A DNA stretch of 64,000 bases from Enterococcus haemoperoxidus ATCC BAA-382 (GCF_000407165.1 NZ_KE136480.1:1054001-1118000), one strand, 5' to 3'. Counted from the first letter of the stretch, positions 1 to 9,103 are shown. Notes: generated by a model from the sequence alone, not told the origin. Made by a program: numbers and translations.

Positions 1-888
1 GAAATGGGGTATGTCCCGAACATTGCTGCTCGAAATCTTGGGAAACGATCTTCAGGAGCCGTGGGTGTGATCTTGCCGCCATTAGATTCTCGCGAGCGGA
101 TGGGAAACCCATTTTATTTAGAGATTATTGAGTCGATCAATGACGAGGCACGCCAACACAGCATGACAACAGCGATCGCAACGGCACAGACTTTTGAGAC
201 TTTACTGGAAAACGTACAGCTAATGCATCGGCAAAAACAAGTTGACGGTTTTATTTTGCTCTATTCTGATAAGGACGATCCCGTCATCGATTACTTATTC
301 GAAAATCAGGTTCCCTTCTCCTTGATCGGTCAACCTTATACAAATGAAGATAAAGTGATTTATGTAGATAACGATAATCAGCTGCTAGGAAAACATGCAA
401 CTGATTATTTGATTGAAAATGGCCACAAAACTATTTTATTTATTACGAATACGACACACGAAAATGTTTATTATGAGCGCTATTTTGGGTATCAAAAAGC
501 GATGATGTTAGCGGATTTAACGGTGCTTCCTTCTGTTGATATGGAGAAGCCAGAAGATTATGTAGCATTTGAGGAGCTTTTAAAAGACACACAAGCAACC
601 GCGGCTGTCGTGATTGACGATATCTTTGCAATGCGGATGATCCAGTTAGCGCAAATGTATGGCTATCGTGTACCAGATGATTTTTCGGTGATCAGTTTTA
701 ACAATTCGATTTATGCGACGTTAGTCCATCCTTATTTGACAAGTATTGATATCGATATTGCAGAACTTGGGAGAATGGGGATGCAAAAACTGATTGAGTC
801 ATTGCAGGAAAAAGAAGCGACAGGCGTTCGGATGGTGATTCCGCATAAATTGATTAAGCGAGAGACGGTACTTTCTTTGAAAGAATAG
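1..888 (+). CDS. LacI/GalR-family repressor, 5' partial (MalR-like)
   Basis: The reading frame is open at the left edge, so the first part of the DNA-binding domain is missing. The visible part starts at the end of the HTH (EMGYVPNIAARNLGKRSS, the hinge-helix region) and continues with a periplasmic-binding-like effector domain: VGVILPP, FYLEIIESI, VDGFILLYS, and FSVISFNN near the C-terminus. This layout is typical of LacI/GalR repressors, which bind an operator and release it when a sugar or sugar phosphate binds. The effector domain resembles enterococcal and streptococcal MalR (maltose/maltodextrin), but its gene neighbours lie outside the window, so the sugar is an inference. The stop is TAG at 886-888. 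Confidence 0.85.
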   Translation, partial: EMGYVPNIAARNLGKRSSGAVGVILPPLDSRERMGNPFYLEIIESINDEARQHSMTTAIATAQTFETLLENVQLMHRQKQVDGFILLYSDKDDPVIDYLFENQVPFSLIGQPYTNEDKVIYVDNDNQLLGKHATDYLIENGHKTILFITNTTHENVYYERYFGYQKAMMLADLTVLPSVDMEKPEDYVAFEELLKDTQATAAVVIDDIFAMRMIQLAQMYGYRVPDDFSVISFNNSIYATLVHPYLTSIDIDIAELGRMGMQKLIESLQEKEATGVRMVIPHKLIKRETVLSLKE

Positions 889-997
889 AGTGTTTTCGGA
901 GGGGCTACTAGAGCTTTCACCGGTGGTACGGATTTTATGTGATTGGGATAAGACTTGTAGAGTTATTTCGCAATCATTTTTTATTGTAAACTCAAAA

Positions 998-1167
998 GGG
1001 TGTGGGACAAAAGTAAACAGCACTTTTGTTTCACACCCTAAATACGAATAAACGGTGGGAGCAGAAGCAACCCCTTCGGAAATAAGCTGGAATTCACAAA
1101 AATTTGAAGAGCAATTTTCGTGAATTCCTTCTTATTTCTCGGGGTTAAACACTCCTGTCCCAACCTC
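998..1167. repeat. Mosaic intergenic repeat, copy E1
   Basis: A hairpin comes first (GGGTGTGGGACAAAAGT pairing with ACTTTTGTTTCACACCC). A second, longer inverted structure follows, in which AACCCC, GAAATAAG and GGAATTCAC pair with GTGAATTCC, CTTATTTC and GGGGTT. It ends with TGTCCCAACCTC followed by Ts, so it could also terminate transcription. It lies between the end of the LacI-type gene and the end of the LPMO gene. Related copies are at about 10.2, 26.5, 46.8, 51.6 and 56.0 kb. Confidence 0.75.
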
Positions 1168-1196
1168 TTTTTTGTTTACATGGAATGTTAAAAATA

Positions 1197-1835
1197 TTAT
1201 TTTACGTTCACATCAATAGCTTGGAAGAATGAGTTAATTGTATCGTTAATGTCCCAAACGGCATAAACGACATGATATCCACTTCTGTCAGTTGGAATAT
1301 TTACTTGTTGCATTTCATCTACAGCTGGCGTAAAGCCTTCTCCTTTAGGGAAGTCTTCACCGATAGGTTGACCGATTACTTTAATAAGATCCATATTTTT
1401 TAAAGTCAAAGGTTCATTTTGGTTCCAACCTTGTTTTGTCATATAGTATCTGTATCTGTTTGTTTTGTGAACAGCGGTATGGTGCCAATTGAAATTATTT
1501 TCTCCAGTGCTGATTGTATTTTTAACCCATCTACTTGAAGTTTGCTCGTTCAATGGTGAGTATACATCTAAACCGGCAGAAGCTAATTTACCATTCAATT
1601 TTCCAGAATCCAAATCAGCAGTCGGAGCTTCAACTCCTTGTGGTGTCGAGATGATTTCAGGATGTGATGAAATTTCGCCAGGTCCCCAACCAAACCCGTT
1701 TGCTTTAGCATTGACCACTCGGCTTGCAGGTTGATTTACGTAACCGTGAGCTGATGCTTCGTTTCCTCCACTAAACATTGTTAATCCTGTAACACCTAAA
1801 GCTAATAAACATAACGTTAAAGATTTCTTTTTCAA
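1197..1835 (-). CDS. Secreted lytic polysaccharide monooxygenase, AA10 (chitin-active)
   Basis: Copper enzyme that oxidatively cleaves crystalline chitin outside the cell. Residues 1-29 form a signal peptide that would be cut just before His30 (ASA-HGYVNQPASR). This gives the free N-terminal histidine of the copper-binding histidine brace. His123 in the WHHTAVHKT stretch is the likely second brace ligand, with an aromatic FF pair near the C-terminus. At 212 residues it is a single-domain AA10 like the E. faecalis chitin-binding LPMO, with no extra carbohydrate-binding module. It stands alone: the usual neighbouring GH18 chitinase is absent, although an EndoH-like GH18 enzyme is encoded at 33064-34020. 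A GGAGAG-type RBS lies before the ATG at 1835. Confidence 0.93.
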   Translation of the reverse strand: MKKKSLTLCLLALGVTGLTMFSGGNEASAHGYVNQPASRVVNAKANGFGWGPGEISSHPEIISTPQGVEAPTADLDSGKLNGKLASAGLDVYSPLNEQTSSRWVKNTISTGENNFNWHHTAVHKTNRYRYYMTKQGWNQNEPLTLKNMDLIKVIGQPIGEDFPKGEGFTPAVDEMQQVNIPTDRSGYHVVYAVWDINDTINSFFQAIDVNVK

Positions 1836-2432
1836 AATGTTCTCTCCTCTACAAATTGGTTAAATAATTATTTACAAACTGATAATAACACTGTTTGACA
1901 AGTTTACGAATCATTATGTATGTTATTTAATGTGAGGAAGGTATTTAAAATAAAATAACATAGTTGGAAATTAAAAAATAGTATCAGAAAAGTTGTTTTA
2001 TTTGTTTTTACACTTTATGTTAATTAAATGTATAATAAAGTGATGTGCTGTTGCTGTTAAGTTTGGTTAAAAATTCTTAGTAATAATTTTGATTAACAAA
2101 AAGAAAATATAAAAGGTTAATTAGTGAGTAATTATCTATATTTTTATGATATAATAAACAGAAAATGATGAGTATGATTAGTTTTTGAGTATGTAAATTG
2201 AAAAAATAACGAAAAAATCGAAAAATATTTTATTTAAAGGTTTAAAAGAAGGAAAAATATATCTATCTTTAAATAGCTATTCACTTGATTAAGTTAATGA
2301 GTTGAAGTGTATTTGAAATCAAAAAATAAAAGCTATATGAACTCACTTTTGAACTAGTTTCGAGTATTCTACTTAAAGAATGCTCGAAACTATTTTTTTA
2401 TACTTTTTAAATAAAACTGTCAGATCTTTAGG
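1836..2432. other. AT-rich intergenic region with an orphan rightward transcription signal
   Basis: No protein-coding frame is convincing here. Rightward -10-like hexamers occur at 2031-2036 (TATAAT, with TTTACA at 2007-2012) and at 2150-2155 (TATAAT with an upstream TG). A strong rightward terminator follows at 2356-2400. Together they suggest a short untranslated RNA of roughly 200-350 nt, but only promoter-like and terminator-like sequence is actually visible. Confidence 0.35.
2356..2400 (+). terminator. Strong orphan terminator upstream of the copper ATPase gene
   Basis: A 15-bp stem (AGTTTCGAGTATTCT against AGAATGCTCGAAACT, one G-T pair) with a six-base loop is followed by ATTTTTTTA. 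The T-tract is on the rightward side, yet no rightward gene lies upstream. It either ends an unrecognised RNA or insulates the copper ATPase promoter just downstream. Confidence 0.8.
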
Positions 2433-2461
2433 TTGACAAATAGAATATTCTACCTTAATAT
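2433..2461 (+). promoter_or_regulatory. Promoter of the copper ATPase gene with palindromic operator
   Basis: TTGACA (2433-2438) and TAATAT (2456-2461) are 17 bases apart. The spacer holds a perfect 12-base palindrome, TAGAATATTCTA (2441-2452), a natural place for a repressor or a MerR-type activator. A second near-palindrome, GACTACAAATATAGTC (2478-2493), lies in the 5' leader. It differs by one base from the TACANNTGTA core of CopY sites. Confidence 0.7.
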
Positions 2462-2546
2462 AAAGAAGAAATGAGTAGACTACAAATATAGTCGATGCGT
2501 GTATAAGCATAAAATAGAAAGCAAAAAATAAAGGAGATGGAGAAAA

Positions 2547-5012
2547 ATGGAAGCAAAAACATTTGATATAGAAGGAATGACCTGTGCCTCTTGTGCGCAA
2601 ACAGTAGAAAAAGCCACCGCAAAGCTAACGGGCGTATCAAAAGCCACTGTCAATCTAGCGACAGAAAAGCTAAATGTTGAATACGATGAAAGTAAATTGT
2701 CAGAAAGGGACATTCAAAAAGCCGTATCAGATGCAGGGTACGAGGCATTAAGTAATGTCCAGCAAAGAACATTTGATATAGAAGGAATGACCTGTGCCTC
2801 TTGTGCCCAAACAATCGAAAAAGCCACAAGTAAATTAACAGGTGTCACAAAAGCCTCTGTCAATTTAGCCACTGAAAAAATGGTTGTTGATTTTGATCCG
2901 TCAATAATAAACGTTTCGGATATTACCAAAGCCGTATCAGATGCAGGGTATGAGGCAATTGAGCAAGTAGATTCTGCAGATACTGTAGACAAAGACCGCG
3001 AGAAAAAACAAAAACATATCAAAGAAATGTGGCAACGTTTTTGGCTATCAGCTGTGTTTACAGTTCCACTATTATATGTTGCGATGGGACATATGGTTGG
3101 CTTACCATTACCGACATTTCTAGATCCAATGATGCATGCTGAAACTTTTGCAATGGTTCAATTGGTTTTAACGATTCCTGTATTATATTTAGGTAGAAGT
3201 TTCTTTACAGTGGGGTTTAAAGCTTTATTTAAAGGACATCCTAATATGGATTCGTTAGTTGCTTTAGGAACTAGTGCAGCAGTAGCGTATAGTTTATATG
3301 GAACAGCGATGATTTTTGCTGGTGATCCACAATTTACGATGGCGCTTTACTATGAATCAGCGGGTGTGATTTTAACCTTGATCACATTAGGTAAATACTT
3401 TGAAGCAGTTTCAAAAGGAAAAACGTCAGAAGCTATCAAGAAATTAATGGGTCTCGCACCAAAAAATGCCCGTGTTTTCCGTAATGGGCAAGAAATGGAA
3501 ATCCCAGTAGATAGTGTTCAATTAGACGATACGATCATTGTTCGCCCAGGTGAAAAAATTCCTGTAGATGGTGTTGTGATCGAAGGTTCATCAGCAATCG
3601 ATGAGTCGATGCTGACAGGTGAAAGTATGCCTGTTGAGAAAAAAATCGGTGATAATGTTATCGGTGCAAGTATTAACAAGAATGGTAGCTTCCGTTTTAA
3701 AGCAACTAAAGTCGGCAAAGATACAGCATTGTCTCAAATCATCAAATTAGTAGAAGATGCGCAAGGCTCAAAAGCACCGATTGCCAAAATGGCGGATAAA
3801 ATTTCTGGTGTTTTTGTACCAATTGTAATGGTTTTATCTGTCTTGGCTGGTTTAGCTTGGTATTTCTTAGGACAAGAATCATGGGTCTTTGCATTGACGA
3901 TCACGATTTCCGTTTTAGTTATCGCTTGTCCATGTGCGTTAGGACTAGCAACACCGACTGCAATTATGGTTGGAACAGGAAAAGGCGCTGAAAATGGCGT
4001 ATTGATCAAAAGTGGGGATGCACTTGAAACGACACACAAAATTGAAACAATCGTTTTCGATAAGACAGGAACAATTACAGAAGGCAAACCAAAAGTGACA
4101 GATATCGTGACAATAAATGATATCAGCCGTGATGAACTCTTAAGACTAGCTGCTTCAGCCGAAAAAGGGTCAGAACATCCTTTAGGTGAAGCAATCGTAA
4201 ATGGTGCAGAAGAAAAAAATCTAGCTTTTGCCAAAACAGAAGATTTTGCAGCAATTCCAGGTCATGGGATCGAAGTGACGATCGAAGGTAGCCGCTTATT
4301 GTTAGGAAACAAAAAACTGATGGATGACCGCGGTATTTCTCTAGGGAATTTAGGCGTTACCTCCGATCAATTAGCAGAGCAAGGAAAAACACCAATGTAT
4401 ATTGCCAAAGACGGTAAGATTGCTGGAATTATCGCAGTAGCAGATACAATCAAACCAAACAGTATTCCAGCAATCAAAAAACTGCATCAAATGGGTATTG
4501 AAGTGGCGATGATTACAGGAGACAACAAACGAACAGCTCAAGCGATTGCTAAGCAAGTTGGCATCGACCGTGTGCTAAGTGAAGTTTTACCAGAAGATAA
4601 AGCCAACAAAGTGATGAAACTTCAAAAAGAAGGCAAAAAAGTTGCCATGGTTGGAGATGGAATCAACGATGCTCCAGCTTTAGCGCAAGCGGATATCGGG
4701 ATCGCAATTGGTTCTGGTACAGATGTTGCAATGGAATCAGCGGATATCGTCTTGATGCGCAGTGATTTGATGGATGTACCGACAGCGGTAGAATTGAGTA
4801 AAGCCACAATCAAAAACATCAAAGAAAACCTATTCTGGGCTTTTGCCTATAATACATTAGGTATTCCGGTAGCGATGGGTGTACTGTATCTATTTGGTGG
4901 ACCATTGTTGAATCCGATGATCGCAGGGGCTGCAATGAGTTTTAGCTCAGTATCTGTATTGTTGAATGCGTTAAGATTGAAAGGGTTTAAGCCTTCAGTG
5001 TTGAAGAAATAA
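2547..5012 (+). CDS. copA: Copper-translocating P1B-type ATPase with two HMA domains
   Basis: Membrane pump that exports monovalent copper using ATP. Two N-terminal heavy-metal-associated domains (about residues 1-70 and 74-142) each carry a GMTCASCA copper site. The core follows: the CPC motif in the transmembrane metal site (IACPCALGL, about residue 458), the phosphorylated aspartate in DKTGTITEG (about 504), the HP dipeptide in SEHPLGEA, and the hinge [14 protein letters not shown]. At 821 residues the length is normal for a two-HMA CopA. The two HMA repeats are unusually alike at the DNA level. No copY regulator or copZ chaperone gene is adjacent. An AGGAG ribosome site precedes the ATG, and the gene has its own promoter and terminator. 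Confidence 0.95.
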   Translation: MEAKTFDIEGMTCASCAQTVEKATAKLTGVSKATVNLATEKLNVEYDESKLSERDIQKAVSDAGYEALSNVQQRTFDIEGMTCASCAQTIEKATSKLTGVTKASVNLATEKMVVDFDPSIINVSDITKAVSDAGYEAIEQVDSADTVDKDREKKQKHIKEMWQRFWLSAVFTVPLLYVAMGHMVGLPLPTFLDPMMHAETFAMVQLVLTIPVLYLGRSFFTVGFKALFKGHPNMDSLVALGTSAAVAYSLYGTAMIFAGDPQFTMALYYESAGVILTLITLGKYFEAVSKGKTSEAIKKLMGLAPKNARVFRNGQEMEIPVDSVQLDDTIIVRPGEKIPVDGVVIEGSSAIDESMLTGESMPVEKKIGDNVIGASINKNGSFRFKATKVGKDTALSQIIKLVEDAQGSKAPIAKMADKISGVFVPIVMVLSVLAGLAWYFLGQESWVFALTITISVLVIACPCALGLATPTAIMVGTGKGAENGVLIKSGDALETTHKIETIVFDKTGTITEGKPKVTDIVTINDISRDELLRLAASAEKGSEHPLGEAIVNGAEEKNLAFAKTEDFAAIPGHGIEVTIEGSRLLLGNKKLMDDRGISLGNLGVTSDQLAEQGKTPMYIAKDGKIAGIIAVADTIKPNSIPAIKKLHQMGIEVAMITGDNKRTAQAIAKQVGIDRVLSEVLPEDKANKVMKLQKEGKKVAMVGDGINDAPALAQADIGIAIGSGTDVAMESADIVLMRSDLMDVPTAVELSKATIKNIKENLFWAFAYNTLGIPVAMGVLYLFGGPLLNPMIAGAAMSFSSVSVLLNALRLKGFKPSVLKK

Positions 5013-5030
5013 ATAGATAAACTTAAGATG

Positions 5031-5097
5031 AAAAAATCGACTAATTTCTTAGTGAGCAGTAAAGAATACTGCTTCTAAGGTGATTAGTCGATTTTTT
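5031..5097. terminator. Bidirectional terminator between copA and the nitroreductase gene
   Basis: A long inverted repeat (AAAAAATCGACTAAT paired with ATTAGTCGATTTTTT, with further inner pairing around AGCAGTA/TACTGCT) ends in a T-run on the right and has an A-run on the left. It can therefore serve both convergent genes. Confidence 0.85.
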
Positions 5098-5131
5098 CGC
5101 TGTTCAAGTGAAGAGATAGAAAGGATTTATT

Positions 5132-5803
5132 TTATTCGACAACAGTCAGAATTTCATCAGTCGTTTGGCGTTTTTTCAATGGTATTTCTTTTGTACGATA
5201 ACCTAATCCAAGCATATAAGAAACACCGAATTCAGTTGTATCTAACAGTCCTTTTTTACTCAAATAAGTTTCTAATTCAGATCGATTAAAGCCTTCAATG
5301 GGACAACTATCAATTTTCAATAAAGCTGCAGTAGTCATCATGTTAGCCAAAGGAATATACGTTTGTTTTGATGCCCAATCGAATAGAGCGCGTTCACTGT
5401 TTAAATCAAAATCTTTTACTTGAAACTGTTTGAACATTTGAGTTTGTGGTGCATCAGCTGAAAACGGTAGGCCAAATACATCTTCGACCATATGTTTGAC
5501 ATGAGAGCTATCAGCCGTAACATTTTTACGTGCTAGTGCTATGATAAAATGGCTGGCTCCGTTTAAACTGTTGATTGCGCCCCAAGCAAATTCTTTCAAT
5601 TCTTCTTTTACTTGAGGGCTTTCGATTAGTAAAAAAGACCATGGCTCATATCCAAATGAGCTTGGAGACAACCGTGCTGCTTCTAAAATTGTTTCCCAAT
5701 CTTCTGCTGAGATTTTCTTGGATGGGTCAAACGCTTTTGTGGCATGACGATGTTCAAAAGCTGATAAAATCTCTTGGCGTTTTTCTGGTGTGTTCATAGT
5801 CAA
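5132..5803 (-). CDS. NAD(P)H-dependent nitroreductase family protein
   Basis: FMN-dependent oxidoreductase of the NfsB/YdgI-like nitroreductase family. It begins with a typical FMN-binding segment (FEHRHATKAFDPSKKI, then SPSSFGYEPWSFLLIE) and ends with the family pattern GLGYRTKE. Such enzymes reduce nitroaromatics, quinones or flavins; the substrate here is unknown. An in-frame ATG exists at 5818, but the Shine-Dalgarno GGAGG (5816-5812) lies inside that codon's own sequence. Its 8-base spacing points to TTG at 5803 as the real start, giving 223 residues. The gene lies downstream of an HxlR-type regulator on the same strand, a common arrangement for redox-stress control of such enzymes. Confidence 0.85.
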   Translation of the reverse strand: MTMNTPEKRQEILSAFEHRHATKAFDPSKKISAEDWETILEAARLSPSSFGYEPWSFLLIESPQVKEELKEFAWGAINSLNGASHFIIALARKNVTADSSHVKHMVEDVFGLPFSADAPQTQMFKQFQVKDFDLNSERALFDWASKQTYIPLANMMTTAALLKIDSCPIEGFNRSELETYLSKKGLLDTTEFGVSYMLGLGYRTKEIPLKKRQTTDEILTVVE

Positions 5804-5919
5804 TTTGTTTTCCTCCATTTACTTGAAAGTTTATCGCGCTAAGCAATAAGTGATTTTAGTGTAAAGGAAGTAAGTAGTGATGTAAATCGGGGAATTTTTT
5901 TATACCATCATTTGAACGG

Positions 5920-6267
5920 CTAGTGTATTTCTGAATGTTGTTTATTAAAAGAATTGCCCCAATGATACATTGATTCAATAACAGGAGCTAATGTTCGGCC
6001 ATATTCGGTTACGGAATAACTCACAGCTATGGGTTTTTCCTGTATTACTGTCCGTTGAATGAGTTTATCGGCTTCTAGGTCTTTTAATTGTAAACTTAAC
6101 ATTCGTTTAGTGATACCAGGGACAAAACGTTGTAATTCGCTGTAACGATAAGACCCTTCAAAAATCAAATGGTACAGCAGCACACATTTCCATTTACCTG
6201 AAATTAGTTGTAAGGTTGATTCTACAGAACAACCGTCTAAACAATTATGAATTTTCCGATTTTTCAT
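5920..6267 (-). CDS. HxlR-family winged-helix transcriptional regulator
   Basis: Small (115-residue) DNA-binding protein. The N-terminal cysteine-containing CLDGCSVESTLQLISGKWKCVLLYHL is the HxlR signature, followed by the wing region RYSELQRFVPGITKRMLSLQLKDLE. Cysteines at the N-terminus are often the redox or aldehyde sensor in this family. It is upstream of the nitroreductase gene on the same strand with about 100 bases between, so control of that gene is the simplest inference. The gap is long enough for a separate promoter. Confidence 0.9.
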   Translation of the reverse strand: MKNRKIHNCLDGCSVESTLQLISGKWKCVLLYHLIFEGSYRYSELQRFVPGITKRMLSLQLKDLEADKLIQRTVIQEKPIAVSYSVTEYGRTLAPVIESMYHWGNSFNKQHSEIH

Positions 6268-6313
6268 TGTATCACGCCCTTTTACTTATTTATGAGTATA
6301 ACAAACAAGTTTC

Positions 6314-7321
6314 TTATGACTGTATCTTATCATCTTTTTCAAGTAAAACCGTAGAAAGTTCTTTATGCAATGCCCAAACGTTTTGCCCTAAATTGCTCAT
6401 GATCGTAATATTCTGGTTTAATGAGCTATCATAAGAAGAAATAAATGAAACACCTGGATCTTGCCCTTGCATATAAGGAAAAGCCTGTTCGTTATTTTTA
6501 GCAATCCAAAAGCCATAGCCATAATAATCAGAAGCTTGGATGGTTTGCATCAAACTCACCGCATGTGTAGAAATAATTTTTCCGCTAAGCAAGGTTTGCC
6601 AAAAACATTCAAGGTCTTTTAAGGTAGTAAAACAACCGCCAGCCCCAGTTCCTTTGACGTCTATACTATAAATATTGCTGTAATATGCTTTGGCTTCTTC
6701 ATCGTAGATGTAAGCATTAGCGACGTTAGCAGGCAGTCGATCCAAAGCGAAATAACCTGTTGAAGTCATACCAGCTGGTTCAAAAATGACTTGTTTCAAA
6801 TAACAATCAAAATCTTGGCGAGTGAGCTCTTCGATGATCGTAGCTAAAAGAACATATCCGGTATTATTGTATTGGAATTTTTTCCCAGGTGTATCCACCA
6901 TTTTTTTATCAATAAAAAGTGGCAATAGATCGCTGTTTTTGCGTATTTTATAATTAGGAAAATCTTTCCATAATTCAGCATAATCAGTAATTTCTTCTTC
7001 ATCATAATAATCCCCGATTCCAGAGGTATGATTCAGTAGTTGGTGTACTGTAACTTTAGGGTCGATGTTAGGCATATTTTTTGAGAGAATTTGATTGATT
7101 GGCTGATCGATCCCCAGTTTCTTTTCTTCAATCAGTTTCATGATTGCAACAGCAATGAAGGTTTTACTACCGGACGCTGTTCCAAAAATCGTGTTTACAT
7201 TATTTTTTATTTGATTAGGAAGATCTCGATAGCCATATGCTTCCATTAATATAGGTTCATTATTGGATGTGATGCTGATAAGGCCGCTGAAGTCTTTTGG
7301 AATAGCTTGTTTTAAGTTCAT
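6314..7321 (-). CDS. Serine hydrolase of the beta-lactamase/class C family
   Basis: 335-residue member of the penicillin-binding-protein-like serine hydrolase family. The nucleophile motif is SGSK (about residues 51-54, in FGTASGSKTFIAVAI) and the second motif is YNN (in FQYNNTGYVLL). No signal peptide or membrane segment is visible, so the protein is probably cytosolic, unlike true class C beta-lactamases. Family members include esterases and D-aminopeptidases; the substrate cannot be read from the sequence. The gene is on the same strand as the HxlR and nitroreductase genes but separated from HxlR by about 46 bases. Confidence 0.8.
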   Translation of the reverse strand: MNLKQAIPKDFSGLISITSNNEPILMEAYGYRDLPNQIKNNVNTIFGTASGSKTFIAVAIMKLIEEKKLGIDQPINQILSKNMPNIDPKVTVHQLLNHTSGIGDYYDEEEITDYAELWKDFPNYKIRKNSDLLPLFIDKKMVDTPGKKFQYNNTGYVLLATIIEELTRQDFDCYLKQVIFEPAGMTSTGYFALDRLPANVANAYIYDEEAKAYYSNIYSIDVKGTGAGGCFTTLKDLECFWQTLLSGKIISTHAVSLMQTIQASDYYGYGFWIAKNNEQAFPYMQGQDPGVSFISSYDSSLNQNITIMSNLGQNVWALHKELSTVLLEKDDKIQS

Positions 7322-7462
7322 GAGGGAAACTCCTTTATTTAGAATATGTATATAGTAAGTTTACCATTGAATGGCTACTATCATTATTTTATTTTCTGAT
7401 AAAAGTTTGAACGGTCAATACTCAAAACCAGAAAAGTGATGATAGTTAAAGTATTGTTGGAA

Positions 7463-7492
7463 TTGAAATCGTAACTGGATATATGCTACCAT
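7463..7492 (+). promoter_or_regulatory. Promoter of the MFS exporter leader
   Basis: TTGAAA (7463-7468) and TACCAT (7487-7492) lie 18 bases apart. An upstream TG one base before the -10 makes it an extended -10 promoter. Transcription would start near 7500, giving a leader of about 380 nt before the exporter start codon. Confidence 0.55.
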
Positions 7493-7543
7493 AAAGAAGA
7501 TGTTAAATAAACGTATAGTAAAAGAAAAGGAAGTGATTCGCTG

Positions 7544-7618
7544 GTGAATACATATAAATTAATATTGATCATGCTCCCGCCGCTTCCCGGAGATAGATGT
7601 TTTTTTTCAACTCTGTAA
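7544..7618 (+). CDS. Putative 24-residue regulatory leader peptide
   Basis: A GTG start at 7544 follows an almost perfect Shine-Dalgarno (AAAGGAAGTGAT, 7526-7537), stronger than most in this window. The peptide begins MNTYKLILIMLPPLPG and ends GDRCFFSTL before TAA. The Pro-Pro-Leu-Pro stretch is the kind of sequence that slows ribosomes. Its place in a long structured leader before a drug exporter fits translation-coupled attenuation, as known for antibiotic-inducible resistance genes. No homologue is recognised. The strong ribosome site makes translation likely; the regulatory role is inferred. Confidence 0.6.
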   Translation: MNTYKLILIMLPPLPGDRCFFSTL

Positions 7619-7630
7619 GGTAATGAAATT

Positions 7631-7867
7631 GCTAAGTGGGCTAGCTCTTCGTAAAAAAGATAAAATATGTCAGTGGCAAAGAACGCACAACCATATTTTC
7701 CTATTTTTCAGTCAAAGCTGAATGAGCCCACCTCGCTTTTAATTTTATCTAGCTAAGTGGGCTAGCTCTTCGTAAAAAAGATAAAATATGTCAGTGGCAA
7801 AGAATGCCACAACCATATTTTCCTATTTTTCAGTCAGAGCTGAATGAGCCCACCTCGCTTTTAATTT
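7631..7867 (+). promoter_or_regulatory. Tandemly duplicated attenuator-like hairpin element
   Basis: Two near-identical 116-base units (7631-7746 and 7752-7867) sit head to tail. Each has an outer stem GTGGGCT/AGCCCAC, an inner stem AAAATATG/CATATTTT, and a tail CACCTCGCTTTTAATTT that looks like a terminator run-out. The units differ only by a few substitutions and one inserted base. The exporter's Shine-Dalgarno AGGAGG (7868-7873) begins directly after the second unit. Each unit could act as a conditional terminator, and two in series would tighten repression. Confidence 0.7.
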
Positions 7868-7880
7868 AGGAGGAAGTATT

Positions 7881-9083
7881 TTGAAAAAAAGCATCAAAAT
7901 TCGTGTACCATCTTTAGTGTTACTGATTGTTTTAGTTGGGTTTCCACAGATCAGTGAAACGATTTTTACTCCGTCGCTGCCAGATATTGCCCATGATTTT
8001 CAAACATCCATGGCAATGGTTCAGTTAACGTTGAGTATTTATTTTCTAGCTTTTGCGCTAGGTGTGTTCTTTTGGGGCTGGTTGTCTGATTTTGTTGGGC
8101 GACGTAAGGCTATGCTTTATGGATTGTTGTTTTACGGGTTAGGTAGTTTTCTTTGTTTTCGCTCATCGACGATTGAGATATTACTTATGGCTCGATTTGT
8201 TCAGGCTTTTGGTGCCAGTACAGGATCCGTTGTAACTCAAACAATATTACGTGAAAGTTATTCTGGTAATCAGCGCCATGCGTTATTTGCGCAAATTTCT
8301 GCAGCTCTTGCGTTTACTCCGGCGATTGGTCCATTGATTGGCGGTGTTGTCGATCAGTATTGGGGGTTTAGAGCTGTCTTTCTTGTATTAGTATTGATGA
8401 GTGTTTTGATATTCTGTTATGCATTTTTGCGCTTGCCTGAAACGTTTGAAGTTAATAAGCGAGTACCAGTAAAATTATTGCCGATCATTAAACGATTTTT
8501 AATAAATCCTAAAGTATTGACTTATGGTTTTTTAATAGGCGCGATCAATGGTATTTTATTCAGTTACTATGCAGAAGCGCCATTTATCTTTATAGAACAA
8601 TTTCATTTATCGGCAGCGATGTATGGATTTTTAGGCATTGGTGTGGCAGGTGCGTCGATTCTAGGCTCTTTATTGTCCAAAAGGTTACTGCCAGTTTATC
8701 CACCGGAAAAAATCATTTTGATTGGGATTAGAACGTTGGTGTTTGGTGCAATTTTTCTGCTTTGTGTCAGTGGGGGAAGTATTCTTCTGGAGAGTGTCCA
8801 GTTTTGGCTAATGTTGATGGGGATTTTTATCTTGTTAACTGGAGCAGGGATGGCCTTGCCTAATTGTCTAAGTTTAGCGTTGACCGATTTTCAAGATGTG
8901 ATCGGCACTGCAGGAGCAATCTTTAGCTTAGGTTATTACTTGTTGGTTAGTCTATTCACGTTTTGCATGAGTAAATTGCATAATGAGACTTTATGGATGA
9001 TGCCTTTGTATTTTCTTGCCATTGGTAGTTTGATGCTATTGTTAGTACGAAAATTTTTATTGTCTAAGAATAAAGTAAGTTAG
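7881..9083 (+). CDS. MFS drug exporter, Bcr/CflA type
   Basis: A 400-residue, 12-segment major facilitator transporter. The N-terminus (PQISETIFTPSLPDIAHDFQTS) and the motif-A loop between helices 2 and 3 (GWLSDFVGRRKAML) match the Bcr/CflA branch of proton-driven drug exporters (chloramphenicol, bicyclomycin and similar). TTG at 7881 is the start, seven bases after a perfect AGGAGG. The gene is preceded by a leader peptide and a duplicated attenuator-like element, so expression is probably induced by its drug substrate. It stands alone and is closed by its own terminator. Confidence 0.88.
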   Translation: MKKSIKIRVPSLVLLIVLVGFPQISETIFTPSLPDIAHDFQTSMAMVQLTLSIYFLAFALGVFFWGWLSDFVGRRKAMLYGLLFYGLGSFLCFRSSTIEILLMARFVQAFGASTGSVVTQTILRESYSGNQRHALFAQISAALAFTPAIGPLIGGVVDQYWGFRAVFLVLVLMSVLIFCYAFLRLPETFEVNKRVPVKLLPIIKRFLINPKVLTYGFLIGAINGILFSYYAEAPFIFIEQFHLSAAMYGFLGIGVAGASILGSLLSKRLLPVYPPEKIILIGIRTLVFGAIFLLCVSGGSILLESVQFWLMLMGIFILLTGAGMALPNCLSLALTDFQDVIGTAGAIFSLGYYLLVSLFTFCMSKLHNETLWMMPLYFLAIGSLMLLLVRKFLLSKNKVS

Positions 9084-9103
9084 CTAAGTGAAAAAAAACA
9101 AAA

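Noticed and set aside
2714-3022. Long open frames on the minus strand within copA and other strong genes
   Set aside because: They are shadows of well-supported genes on the other strand, with no ribosome sites or family features.
6314-7321. Beta-lactamase resistance gene
   Set aside because: No signal peptide and the third motif of true class C enzymes is not evident; a general serine hydrolase is safer.
7631-7867. Tandem repeat before the MFS gene as part of a CRISPR array or insertion sequence
   Set aside because: Only two units, no spacers and no transposase; stem-loop structure and position point to a leader element.
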